A stretch of 31,395 bases of DNA, from NCBI GenBank assembly GCA_045105075.1, contig JBGCDD010000139.1, forward strand, positions 1 through 31,395, written 5' to 3'. The notes beneath the pieces are model-generated. The model was given only the letters and a program-made list of their open reading frames with translations. It was not told the DNA's origin and did no database searches. The DNA is from JBGCDD01 sp045105075. Lineage in GTDB: Bacteria > Pseudomonadota > Alphaproteobacteria > Rhodobacterales > Rhodobacteraceae. This document shows, one piece after another, positions 1-8,093 of this stretch. A program made the translations under genes and the position numbers. The number at the start of each line of letters is the position of its first letter. Position 1 is the stretch's first letter.

Positions 1-474
1 GCGCGAAAAGAGGCGATCACCCAGGGTTTTCCCGACTCGCTTGACATGATGCTGGTCTGCGTCGAGGCCGGACAATCGCTGGATCAATCAATCGTACGCG
101 TCGCACGCGAACTGCGCGCCTCTTATCCCGCTTTGGCTGACGAATTCGAAGTCGTGGCCTACGAAATGAAGGCGGGTAAAGAAAAAGCCGTTGTTCTGCG
201 CGACATGGGCGAACGCTGCGGTGTGCAGGATGTGTCATCGTTCGTCACGGTTTTGATCCAATCGGCCGCTTTTGGTACATCAATCGCCGAAGCGCTGCGG
301 GTCTATGCCAGTGAAATGCGTGACAAACGCGTCATGCGCGCAGAAGAAGCCGCAAATAAGTTGCCAACCAAAATGACCCTTGCGACAATGGGCCTTACGG
401 TGCCGCCGCTTTTGATCATTCTTGTGGGTCCTTCGGCAAACGGCATCGCCAATTTGGGCAACATGAGCAAGTAA
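1..474 (+). CDS. tadC: TadC-like inner-membrane protein of the Tad/Flp pilus (5' truncated by window)
   Basis: The reading frame is open from the first base, so the gene starts before the window; 157 C-terminal residues are visible. The visible part begins in a soluble segment (QGFPDSLDMMLVCVEAGQSL), typical of the type II secretion F domain of TadB/TadC. It continues through the helical region with ALRVYASEMRDKRVMRAEEAANK and ends with one hydrophobic span (MTLATMGLTVPPLLIILVGP) close to the C terminus. In the Tad system TadB and TadC form the inner-membrane platform for Flp pilus assembly. The TadC assignment over TadB rests on the following genes: two TPR lipoproteins and a prepilin peptidase, with only a 4 nt gap to the next gene. 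No N-terminal features can be judged. Confidence 0.9.
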   Translation, partial: ARKEAITQGFPDSLDMMLVCVEAGQSLDQSIVRVARELRASYPALADEFEVVAYEMKAGKEKAVVLRDMGERCGVQDVSSFVTVLIQSAAFGTSIAEALRVYASEMRDKRVMRAEEAANKLPTKMTLATMGLTVPPLLIILVGPSANGIANLGNMSK

Positions 475-478
475 CACC

Positions 479-1072
479 ATGACATCCTTCGGTGCGCCAT
501 TTCACGCACCTTTCCGGGTCACAGCTTTCGCCATCGCCGTCTTCACGGCGGTGGCGTCTTGCGGTCCGGATCGCATTTCCTCGCTCGATAATGGCCCCTT
601 CCCCCCTGGGGTGGATCCACGCGGCACAGCTGTTGACGGGCTCGAGGTGGGCCACCGCCTGATGGCCGCGGCCCAATACGAGCTGGCGATGGACGCTTTT
701 ACCCGCGCCGCCCTGGACCAGGGCCTCACCCCCGAGATCATCTCGGGCATGGGCACCGCCAATCTGGGCCTTGGGCGATTGGGTCAGGCCGAAGAGCTGC
801 TGAGGCGCGCCGTCCGCGAGGCCCCGGAGTGGTCAACAGCCTGGAACAATCTGGGCGTTGTGCTGATGGAACGGGACAAAACCAACGAAGCCCGGCAGGT
901 TTTTCGCCAGGCCTTTGCTCTGGACAATGGCCAAAGTGACTCAATTCGCGATAATCTGCGCTTAGCACTCGCAAAATCCGAAAATCCTGATAATGATACT
1001 GGACAAAAAGAAGACTATAAATTGGTGCAGCGGGGCAGCGGTGATTTCCTGATTCGCGCAAACCAAGACTGA
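479..1072 (+). CDS. TPR lipoprotein of the Tad pilus cluster (TadD-like)
   Basis: The protein has 197 aa. A hydrophobic N-terminal segment (about residues 13-27) ends in VAS-Cys28, a lipobox-like site, so it is probably a lipoprotein. Residues about 55-165 carry TPR-type helices; the segment EWSTAWNNLGVVLMERDKTN is a classic TPR repeat. The C-terminal tail is polar. TPR lipoproteins called TadD follow tadC in Flp operons and are thought to act in pilus assembly or secretin stability. This gene starts 4 nt after tadC and is followed by a second TPR lipoprotein, so it is clearly in the same operon. Which of the two corresponds to classical TadD cannot be decided from sequence alone. An in-frame alternative start is not obvious, and ATG 479 is kept because of the tight spacing. 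Confidence 0.88.
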   Translation: MTSFGAPFHAPFRVTAFAIAVFTAVASCGPDRISSLDNGPFPPGVDPRGTAVDGLEVGHRLMAAAQYELAMDAFTRAALDQGLTPEIISGMGTANLGLGRLGQAEELLRRAVREAPEWSTAWNNLGVVLMERDKTNEARQVFRQAFALDNGQSDSIRDNLRLALAKSENPDNDTGQKEDYKLVQRGSGDFLIRANQD

Positions 1073-1097
1073 GGCACGAGCAGTAAAGGACGCAAAA

Positions 1098-1946
1098 ATG
1101 CGCCACCCTATTTTGATTCCGACCCTTCTGGCCGGCGGACTGCTTCTGTCTGCTTGCGCTGAAAAGGGTGAAGAAACCGTCGAACGCGCCTTTCAGGACG
1201 TTAACGTCGTGGACGAAAGCAACCTTTCGGACGTGATGCTCACGGTTGCCGACCCCAACGAAGCGGTGTCCTACTTCCAGCGCACCCTCAAAAATCAACC
1301 GGACCGGATCGATCTTCAGCGTGGTTTGGCCACGTCGCTGATCCGTGCCAAACGCACCACCGAAGGTGTCTCGGCCTGGTCCAAGGTTGTGAAAATGCCC
1401 CAAACCACGTCGGCGGACAAAGTTGAACTGGCCGATGCGTTTATTCGCAACAACGACTGGAAAAGCGCCAAGACCACGCTCGATTCCGTGCCCCCGACCT
1501 ATGAAACCTTCAAACGCTATCGCCTTGAAGCCATGGTGGCGGACGCCAACAAAGAGTGGAAAAAATCCGACAGTTTTTATGAAACCGCCATTGGACTGAC
1601 TACAAAGCCCGCCAGCGTCATGAACAACTGGGGCTATTCCAAACTGACACGTGGCGCGTTTGCCGATGCCGAACGCCTGTTTGGCGAAGCCATCCGCCAG
1701 GACGAATCAATGTTCACCGCCAAAAATAACCTGGTTTTGGCCCGCGGCGCACAGCGCAACTATACCCTGCCCGTGATCCCGCTGGGCCAGACAGAGCGCG
1801 CGCAACTGCTGCACACGCTGGCGCTGTCGGCTGTGAAACAGGGCGACATCAAAACCGGCAAAGGCCTGTTGCGCGAAGCCATCAGCACCCATCCACAGCA
1901 CTTTGAAGAAGCCGTGCGCAGCTTGCGCGCCTTGGAAGCCGGCTGA
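1098..1946 (+). CDS. Second TPR lipoprotein of the Tad pilus cluster
   Basis: The protein has 282 aa. The N terminus has a short signal with hydrophobic core (ILIPTLLAGGLLL) and a lipobox LSA-Cys20, which predicts a lipid-anchored periplasmic protein. After a polar linker, repeats of paired helices run to the end (for example DPNEAVSYFQRTLKNQPDRI, PASVMNNWGYSKLTRGAFAD), consistent with several TPR units. An AAAGGA Shine-Dalgarno sequence lies 6-7 nt before the ATG. The gene is 25 nt downstream of the first TPR gene and 4 nt upstream of the prepilin peptidase. Its likely role is protein-protein scaffolding in Flp pilus assembly. The size is close to that of classical TadD, so this one rather than its neighbour may be the true TadD. 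Confidence 0.88.
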   Translation: MRHPILIPTLLAGGLLLSACAEKGEETVERAFQDVNVVDESNLSDVMLTVADPNEAVSYFQRTLKNQPDRIDLQRGLATSLIRAKRTTEGVSAWSKVVKMPQTTSADKVELADAFIRNNDWKSAKTTLDSVPPTYETFKRYRLEAMVADANKEWKKSDSFYETAIGLTTKPASVMNNWGYSKLTRGAFADAERLFGEAIRQDESMFTAKNNLVLARGAQRNYTLPVIPLGQTERAQLLHTLALSAVKQGDIKTGKGLLREAISTHPQHFEEAVRSLRALEAG

Positions 1947-1950
1947 TCCC

Positions 1951-2445
1951 ATGGCCATCTCCGCCTTCGCGGCGCTGTGGTATCTGCCATTTGTCCTGCC
2001 GATCTGCTTTTACGTCGCCTACACCGATCTGAGCCGGATGAAGATCACCAATCAGGCCGTCATCGCGTTGGCGGTCGTGTTTGTGATCATCGGCCTGATT
2101 GCTTTGCCCCTGCCCGACTACGGCTGGCGGCTGGTCACACTGGTGGTCGTTTTGGTGCTGGGCGTCCTGTTCAACGCCGCCGGAGTCATGGGCGCAGGTG
2201 ATTCCAAATTCATCGCCGCCGCCGCCCCTTTCATCGATCCCGGCGATGTGCGGCTGGTCATGGCGATCTATGCCGCCAGTCTGCTCGGCGCTGTGGCCAC
2301 CCACCGCTTGGCCAAACACACTGCATTGCGCCGCGTCGCCCCCAACTGGCTCAGCTGGGACCGGGGCAAAAAGTTCCCAATGGGGCTGGCCCTGGCCGGC
2401 GCCTTGGCGGCCTATCTGATCTTGGGCGTATTTCGCGGCGCCTGA
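1951..2445 (+). CDS. cpaA: Prepilin peptidase, A24 family (CpaA/TadV type)
   Basis: The protein has 164 aa and is almost entirely hydrophobic. It contains the two aspartate sites of A24 aspartic peptidases: Asp26 in YTDLSRMKITN and Asp84 in the GxGD motif (MGAGDSKF). It lacks the extra N-terminal methylase domain of long PilD enzymes, as usual for Tad/Cpa prepilin peptidases. The enzyme cleaves the leader of Flp prepilins in the inner membrane. ATG 1951 is chosen because it lies 4 nt after the TPR gene stop and gives a start just before the first membrane span; a longer frame from 1903 would overlap the TPR gene. It is the last clear tad gene on this strand. After it 103 nt pass before the AAA ATPase. 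Confidence 0.92.
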   Translation: MAISAFAALWYLPFVLPICFYVAYTDLSRMKITNQAVIALAVVFVIIGLIALPLPDYGWRLVTLVVVLVLGVLFNAAGVMGAGDSKFIAAAAPFIDPGDVRLVMAIYAASLLGAVATHRLAKHTALRRVAPNWLSWDRGKKFPMGLALAGALAAYLILGVFRGA

Positions 2446-2548
2446 GCGTAAATCCACCCGATATACGCCACATTATTGCCGCCAATCCGTGCACAATACC
2501 CGGCAACATCAGATCTTTGTTCGCAACGCAACAAAAGGCCCCGCGCTC

Positions 2549-3856
2549 ATGAACATGCAAGCCACGCCGGTGACCGCGCCCCCCGCGCCGCGCAACCTGA
2601 CCGAAATGCAGCTGCCCATCGTGATGATGCGCGACATTCTGCTCAAGACCATTTTCCGCAAAAACATCGACACAACCAGCGAATTGGCCGAAGCCATTTG
2701 CCTGCCGATTCCTGTCACGCAGGAACTGATCGACATGGCGCGCGATCAACGCCTGCTCGAGGCAACCGGCACGCTCAACGCCAATTCGGGTGGCGAGATG
2801 GGTTATCAGCTCACCGATGCCGGCAAAGCGCGCGCCTCAGACGCACTTGCCCAGTCCGAATATTTCGGCGCCATGCCAGTGCCCCTGGCCGTTTACCGCG
2901 AACAGGTCGAACGCCAGTCGGTGCGCAACATTCAAATCACCCGCGACCAGCTGACCAACGCAATGGGCCACCTGATCCTTCCCGACAGCTTGCTTGATCA
3001 TCTCGGCCCCGCGGTCAGCGCCGGGCGATCGATCCTGATGTACGGCCCCCCCGGAAACGGAAAGTCGTCTATTTCCAACGGCATCCGCGATGCTTTGGGC
3101 GACAAGGTTTATGTGCCGCGCGCCATCGAATATGCCGGCCAGGTGATCACCGTTTATGATCCCATCGTGCACACCGCCATCACCGAGGTCAAAGACGACC
3201 CCACACAATTGCGCCGCAGCAAACGATTTGACACACGTTATGTGTGCTGTGAACGCCCCACAGTTGTCACCGGCGGCGAACTTTCGCTCAGCATGCTTGA
3301 TCTGGTCTACAACCCCACCGCGCGCACCTATCAGGCGCCACTGCAGCTCAAATCAACCGGCGGCATCTTCATCGTCGACGACCTTGGTCGTCAGGCCGAA
3401 CCGCCTCAGGCCCTGATCAACCGTTGGATCGTCCCTCTGGAAGAAAGCAAAGACATTCTGGGCCTGCAATCAGGCGAAAAATTCGAGGTTCCCTTCGACA
3501 CCCTTGTCATTTTCTCAACTAACTTCCACCCGAACGAGATTTTCGACAAAGCCGCCCTACGCCGGATCTTCTTCAAGATCAAAATCGACGGGCCAAGCCA
3601 GGAGAACTTCCTGAAAATCTTCGCCCTCGTGGCCCGCAAAAAGGGCATCCCGCTGGACGAAGCCACCTTGGTGCATTTGCTCAAAGTCAAATACCCTACA
3701 ATCGACAATGTCTACGCCAACTACCAGCCGGTCTTCCTGATTGATCAGATGATCGCGATCTGCGAAGTCGAAGGGATCCCCTACCAGATGAGCCCATCCT
3801 TGATTGATCGCGCTTGGGCCAACATGTTCGGAAAGGACGAAAAAATCGTTAAATAA
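2549..3856 (+). CDS. AAA+ ATPase with N-terminal winged-helix-like region, downstream of tad genes
   Basis: The protein has 435 aa. Residues about 20-100 look like a winged-helix fold (helices, then YQLTDAGKARASDAL). The AAA+ module follows: Walker A GPPGNGKS at 166-173, Walker B FIVDDLG at 274-280, a sensor-1 Asn in STN at 323-325, and an ALRRIFFK segment with a candidate arginine finger at about 338-339. Two adjacent cysteines (YVCCERP) lie inside the ATPase region. ATG 2549 is preferred over the in-frame GTG 2489 because AAAAGG lies about 10 nt upstream and the extra 20 residues are low in typical structure. The exact function is not known to me. Its location suggests a link to the Tad system or its regulation, but that is inference. 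Confidence 0.85.
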   Translation: MNMQATPVTAPPAPRNLTEMQLPIVMMRDILLKTIFRKNIDTTSELAEAICLPIPVTQELIDMARDQRLLEATGTLNANSGGEMGYQLTDAGKARASDALAQSEYFGAMPVPLAVYREQVERQSVRNIQITRDQLTNAMGHLILPDSLLDHLGPAVSAGRSILMYGPPGNGKSSISNGIRDALGDKVYVPRAIEYAGQVITVYDPIVHTAITEVKDDPTQLRRSKRFDTRYVCCERPTVVTGGELSLSMLDLVYNPTARTYQAPLQLKSTGGIFIVDDLGRQAEPPQALINRWIVPLEESKDILGLQSGEKFEVPFDTLVIFSTNFHPNEIFDKAALRRIFFKIKIDGPSQENFLKIFALVARKKGIPLDEATLVHLLKVKYPTIDNVYANYQPVFLIDQMIAICEVEGIPYQMSPSLIDRAWANMFGKDEKIVK

Positions 3857-3889
3857 CGGTCGCCGCCAACGACCCACATGCCAGTCAGA

Positions 3890-3919
3890 CGCCTGACACC
3901 ATCACCCCGATGTCAGGCG
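3890..3919. repeat. Inverted repeat (9 bp arms) downstream of the AAA ATPase
   Basis: CGCCTGACA at 3890-3898 is exactly complementary to TGTCAGGCG at 3911-3919, with a 12 nt loop. It begins 34 nt after the ATPase stop. There is no T tract, so it is not a standard intrinsic terminator. It may stabilise the 3' end of the tad/ATPase transcript or be a protein site. Confidence 0.55.
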
Positions 3920-3970
3920 CCCAGCTTGCGCGTTGCAATACCCCGTCCTAACCGCTGAAAAATCGCGCTT

Positions 3971-4016
3971 TTCCTCTTGCCGAAAATATCCCGGGGGCGT
4001 GGGGGCTGGCCCCCAC
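3971..4016 (-). repeat. Dispersed GC-hairpin / ATATTTTCGGCAAGAGGAA element
   Basis: Read on the minus strand this is a perfect hairpin, GTGGGGG-CCAG-CCCCCAC (3999-4016), followed by GCCCCCGGGATATTTTCGG and CAAGAGGAA. GC-rich hairpins followed by a (C)GGGA-T-rich-GG-purine tail are, from my recollection, frequent between genes in Rhodobacteraceae. The element at 9000-9031 has the same architecture. It fills the 215 nt gap between the AAA ATPase and the helicase gene and could stop antisense or readthrough transcription. Confidence 0.5.
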
Positions 4017-4071
4017 AAAAATCCAGATCTAAGGACTGGCCTGCGCGAACCGATGCGCTACTCTGCACCTC

Positions 4072-6510
4072 ATGACGACACTCCCTGCCTGTTTTGACAG
4101 CTGGTTTGCCCAACGCGGCTGGACCATCCACCCCCACCAACGCGCGATGCTGGCGCGCGCCCAAGATCCCGCGACCTTGCTGATTGCCCCGACGGGGGGC
4201 GGCAAAACCATGGCCGGTTTCCTGCCCACCTTGGCCGATTTGGCCAATGGCACACACCAGGGTCTGCACACCCTCTATGTCTCACCGCTCAAGGCCTTGG
4301 CCGCTGATATCAAACGCAATTTACGCACTCCGGTTGACGAAATGGACCTGCCCATCCGCATCGAGGACCGCACCGGCGACACATCGGCGACCCAGAAGAA
4401 ACGCCAGCGCGCCGACCCGCCCCATATTTTGCTCACCACCCCCGAAAGCCTCGCCCTGCTGGTCAGCTATGAAGACGCGCCGCACATGTTCGCCGGTCTC
4501 AAGCGCATCATCGTTGATGAAATCCACGCGCTGGCCGAAAGCAAACGCGGCGATCAACTATTTCTGGCGCTGGCACGGCTGCAAACGCTGTGTCCTGATC
4601 TGAAGCGGGTCGGCCTGTCGGCCACGGTCGAGGACCCCACCGCCATCGCCCAACTGCTCGCCCGCCACCCCGATCCGTGCGACATTTTGCTGGCCGACGC
4701 GGGCCCGCCCCCCGATATTGCGATGCTGGAAACCGGTGAAAAACCGCCCTGGGCCGGGGGCGGTGCGGCCTATTCCATTCCGGCCGTTCTGGATCAGATC
4801 AAAGCGCACAACACCACGCTGGTCTTTCACAACACCCGCGCGCAGGCCGAGATTTTCTTTCACAATCTGTGGCTGGCCAATGCCGATTCGCTGCCCATCG
4901 GCATCCACCACGGCAGCCTTGATCGAACACAGCGCGAAAAGGTCGAAGCCGCGATGGTGCGCGGCGATTTGCGCGCGATTGTGTGCACCGGCAGCCTCGA
5001 TCTGGGCATCGACTGGGGCGATGTTGACCTGGTCATCCAAATCGGCGCGCCCAAAAACGTCAAACGTCTGGTCCAACGCATCGGGCGCGCCAATCACCGC
5101 TATAACGCGCCCTCCAAAGCGCTGCTGGTGCCCGCCAACCGCTTTGAAGTGGTCGAATGTGTCGCCGCGTTGCAAGCCGTCAAAGCCGGCGCGCTTGATG
5201 GCGATCCGCGCGGCCCCGGCCCGCAGGATGTGTTGTGCCAGCACATCCTGATCACCGCTTGCGCGGGCCCCTTTGAAGCCGACGCGCTTTACACCGAAGT
5301 CACCAGCGCCGGCGCCTATGCCGCCCTGACCCGCGCCGATTTTGACGCCTGCCTCGACTTCTGCGCCACGGGGGGCTATGCCCTGCGCGCCTATGACCGC
5401 TGGCAACGCCTGCTGCAACGCCCCGACGGGCGCTGGCAATTGCGCGACCCGCGCGCCACCCGTGACATCCGCATGAACATCGGCACCATCCAGGACACCG
5501 ACACACTCAAAGTCCGCTTGCGCCGCAGCCGGGGTGGCAAACCGCTCGGCGAGATCGAAGAAGGCTTTGCCGCCACCCTCACCGCTGGCGACACCTTTCT
5601 GATCGGCGGACAGGTTGTGCGATACGAAGGCCTGCGCGAAATGACCGTCGAAGTCACCCGGCGCGCCGATAAAAAGCCCAAGATCGCCACCTTCATGGGC
5701 ACAAAATTCGCCACCTCAACCCAGCTCAGCGCCCGCATTCTGGACATGTTCGCTCAAGACAGCTGGCCCGACCTGCCCACCCACACTTCCGAATGGCTGG
5801 CCCTGCAGCGCAACATCAGCCGCCTGCCCCAACACGGACGGTTGTTGATCGAAAGCTTCCCGCAAGACGGGCGCGAACATGCGGTGGTTTATGGCTTTGC
5901 CGGGCGCAATGCGCAGCAAACGCTGGGCCTGTTGCTGACCAATCGGATGGAGGACATGGGCCTGAACCCGCTTGGTTTTGTCGCCACCGACTATGCCACA
6001 ATGATCTGGGGCCTTGATCCGCTGCTTGACCCGGCGCCGCTGTTTGATGTGGCGGCCCTGCGCGACGGGCTCGATCGCTGGTTGGCGGGCAACGCAGTGA
6101 TGAAACGCACCTTTCGCGCCAGCGCCACCATCGCTGGACTGATCCAGCGCAACACCCCCTCGGCGCGCAAATCCGGGCGTCAGGCGACGTTTTCGTCGGA
6201 TATCCTCTATGACACCTTGCTGAACTACGACCCCGAGCATGTGATGATGAAAATCACCCGCACCGAAGCCCTGCGCGGTCTGGTCGATTTCGGCCGGATC
6301 GAGGAAATGGCCGCACGGGTGGAAAACCGCATTGATCTGGTGCGCCTGTCGCGTCTGTCGCCCTTGTCGGCGCCGATGTTTCTGGAAATGGGCAAAGTCC
6401 CGGTCAAAGGCGCCGCCGAAGACCGGCTGCTCGCGGAAGAGGCCGACCGCCTGTTGTCCACCGCTGGCATCACCAAGCCGGTCAAACCGACATGGCGCGT
6501 GCCCTATTAA
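4072..6510 (+). CDS. Ligase-associated DNA damage response DEXH-box helicase (Lhr-like)
   Basis: The protein has 812 aa and is a superfamily 2 helicase. Motif I APTGGGKT is at residues 39-46, motif II DEIH at 150-153, motif III SAT at 184-186 and motif VI RIGRANHR in the second RecA domain. A long C-terminal part typical of Lhr-type helicases follows. Length and motif set fit the bacterial family found next to ATP-dependent DNA ligase, an mRNA-3'-end-processing-like exonuclease and a phosphoesterase; that four-gene set is thought to act in DNA repair. The phosphoesterase is present 40 nt downstream, but the ligase and exonuclease are not in this window. ATG 4072 is used because it precedes the conserved start of the first domain; no strong ribosome binding site is visible. 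Confidence 0.93.
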   Translation: MTTLPACFDSWFAQRGWTIHPHQRAMLARAQDPATLLIAPTGGGKTMAGFLPTLADLANGTHQGLHTLYVSPLKALAADIKRNLRTPVDEMDLPIRIEDRTGDTSATQKKRQRADPPHILLTTPESLALLVSYEDAPHMFAGLKRIIVDEIHALAESKRGDQLFLALARLQTLCPDLKRVGLSATVEDPTAIAQLLARHPDPCDILLADAGPPPDIAMLETGEKPPWAGGGAAYSIPAVLDQIKAHNTTLVFHNTRAQAEIFFHNLWLANADSLPIGIHHGSLDRTQREKVEAAMVRGDLRAIVCTGSLDLGIDWGDVDLVIQIGAPKNVKRLVQRIGRANHRYNAPSKALLVPANRFEVVECVAALQAVKAGALDGDPRGPGPQDVLCQHILITACAGPFEADALYTEVTSAGAYAALTRADFDACLDFCATGGYALRAYDRWQRLLQRPDGRWQLRDPRATRDIRMNIGTIQDTDTLKVRLRRSRGGKPLGEIEEGFAATLTAGDTFLIGGQVVRYEGLREMTVEVTRRADKKPKIATFMGTKFATSTQLSARILDMFAQDSWPDLPTHTSEWLALQRNISRLPQHGRLLIESFPQDGREHAVVYGFAGRNAQQTLGLLLTNRMEDMGLNPLGFVATDYATMIWGLDPLLDPAPLFDVAALRDGLDRWLAGNAVMKRTFRASATIAGLIQRNTPSARKSGRQATFSSDILYDTLLNYDPEHVMMKITRTEALRGLVDFGRIEEMAARVENRIDLVRLSRLSPLSAPMFLEMGKVPVKGAAEDRLLAEEADRLLSTAGITKPVKPTWRVPY

Positions 6511-6549
6511 GACCTTGCGCTTGGTGCGCCAATCGGCACAGTCCAAATC

Positions 6550-7212
6550 ATGAACGGACACAGCTTCACCCTCGCCGGTTCGCAACTTGTCGCCCTTGGG
6601 TCAGGTGCGCTGTGGTGGCAGGATCAACGGCTTTTATGTGTCTCCGACCTGCATCTTGGCAAATCCGAACGCATTGCCCGGCGCGGTGGCGCGCCCTTGC
6701 CGCCCTATGACACCCGCGACACGCTGACCCGGCTGGCCGCCGATCTGGCGCTCAGCGAGGCGCGCACGGTGATTTGTCTGGGCGATAGTTTTGATGATCT
6801 GGACGCCGCCAACGCCCTGCCCGAACCCGAACGGATGTGGATTGCAAAATTGCAGGCCGGGCGGCGCTGGGTCTGGATCGAGGGCAATCACGACCCCGGT
6901 CCGCTGACACTGGGCGGCACACATCTGGCAGAACTGCCCCTGTCGCCGCTGACCTTTCGCCACATCGCGCGTCCCGGTGCCAGCGGCGAAGTTTCAGGCC
7001 ACTACCATCCCAAAGCCAAAATACGCACCCGCGCGCGCACCTTGTCACGCGCCGCGTTTCTGGTCGACCGTGACCGCATTATCCTGCCCGCTTACGGCAC
7101 CTATACTGGTGGCTTGTTCAGCCATGACCCAGCACTCAGCACGTTGATGCACGCAGATGCGCTGGCCTTGTTGACCGGCCCACGTGTACATGCTGTGGCG
7201 ATGCCACGCTGA
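6550..7212 (+). CDS. pdeM: Ligase-associated metallophosphoesterase PdeM
   Basis: The protein has 220 aa and is a calcineurin-like phosphoesterase. The metal-binding motifs appear in order: DLH (Asp33, His35), GDSFDD (from 78), GNHD (112-115), and GHYH near residue 155. This set coordinates two metal ions in this superfamily. The gene follows the DEXH helicase after 39 nt, which is the standard pairing of the ligase-associated repair cluster and the main reason for the specific name. Substrate is not known; a role in processing DNA ends or nucleotides is inferred from the association. Its stop codon is only 3 nt from the stop of the convergent LytTR gene, leaving no room for a terminator between them. 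Confidence 0.92.
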   Translation: MNGHSFTLAGSQLVALGSGALWWQDQRLLCVSDLHLGKSERIARRGGAPLPPYDTRDTLTRLAADLALSEARTVICLGDSFDDLDAANALPEPERMWIAKLQAGRRWVWIEGNHDPGPLTLGGTHLAELPLSPLTFRHIARPGASGEVSGHYHPKAKIRTRARTLSRAAFLVDRDRIILPAYGTYTGGLFSHDPALSTLMHADALALLTGPRVHAVAMPR

Positions 7213-7215
7213 CCC

Positions 7216-7995
7216 TCAAATCACGCCTGCGGCCTGCAAATCAGTGCGATAGGTGCGACTGACCGGCACCTTATCTCCGTTGGACAAACGCAATTGCACA
7301 CGCCCACCCTCGCGTTCCACCCCGGCCACAGCATCCGCCGCCACCCAGTGCGAGCGATGCGTGCAATAGCCCTCGCACCCTTCCATCTCCTCAATGGCAT
7401 CGCCAAACCGCATCCGCACCGTGTGCGCCGTCTGCGAAGACACCACCTCAACGAAATGGTCCTGCACACTCAGCCGCAGGATCGGCGCCTTGAAATCCTG
7501 TGGCAACCGGCGCAGCAGCCGCGGCTGCACATCCGTGACCGGAGCTGGCACCTCCTCGCGCTTGTAGGGGGCCACCAGCGCCTTGTGTCCAAACAGGAAA
7601 TGACGAATACCACAAACCACCCCGCTCACAGCCGCCACGTATCCGGCCAGCAAAAACATCGTTGGCGTGTCGCCCGCCTCAGGTGGCAAAAACGCATGGG
7701 TCATGGCCCACAACATTGGTGTAAAAACCAACGTCATGGCGCCCACCATCAACACCGAATGCAGGTAAATCCGATCCGACTCCAGCTGCAGCGCCACAAA
7801 CCGATAGACCGCAGTGCCAATGATCGCCGACGCACCAATAACCAGCGGCCAATACACCAACCGAACCGGAAAACTGAGCGCCTCATAGGTGCCAAAAGGC
7901 CCCGCGATCGCCACAAGACAGGAAAACAAAGCCCAAACGCTGATGTTGGTGCGAGTCAGCGCCTCGCGTTTGGTCTCGAGAATAAAGTGCCACAT
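7216..7995 (-). CDS. Membrane-anchored LytTR-family DNA-binding regulator
   Basis: The protein has 259 aa. The N-terminal half (about residues 18-135) holds four hydrophobic spans (such as WALFSCLVAIAGPFGTY and MFLLAGYVAAVSGVVCGI). A linker leads to a C-terminal LytTR domain from about residue 165: LRLSVQDHFVEVVSSQTAHT, then GCEGYCTHRSHWVA and VPVSRTYRTDL. LytTR domains bind DNA through beta strands. There is no receiver domain, so the membrane part probably senses a signal or keeps the protein at the membrane. No histidine kinase lies nearby. A quasi-palindrome 34 nt upstream (8029-8046) may be its own operator. Targets are unknown. Confidence 0.88.
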   Translation of the reverse strand: MWHFILETKREALTRTNISVWALFSCLVAIAGPFGTYEALSFPVRLVYWPLVIGASAIIGTAVYRFVALQLESDRIYLHSVLMVGAMTLVFTPMLWAMTHAFLPPEAGDTPTMFLLAGYVAAVSGVVCGIRHFLFGHKALVAPYKREEVPAPVTDVQPRLLRRLPQDFKAPILRLSVQDHFVEVVSSQTAHTVRMRFGDAIEEMEGCEGYCTHRSHWVAADAVAGVEREGGRVQLRLSNGDKVPVSRTYRTDLQAAGVI

Positions 7996-8028
7996 TGCCC
8001 GAACAGCGCGCCTTTTGTCGTCAAGTCA

Positions 8029-8046
8029 TATTCAGTTAACTCAATA
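8029..8046. promoter_or_regulatory. Quasi-palindromic operator candidate upstream of the LytTR gene
   Basis: The 18-mer TATTCAGTTAACTCAATA is symmetric except at one position in each arm, and is AT-rich within GC-rich surroundings. It contains TCAGTTAAC, which matches 8 of 9 positions of the LytTR half-site pattern as I remember it ([TA][AC][CA]GTTN[AG][TG]). Autoregulation of the LytTR gene is inferred. Confidence 0.4.
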
Positions 8047-8093
8047 CCATAGGGCGAATTTCGTCACGGTCACACTAAAAGCAAATTTCCCCG

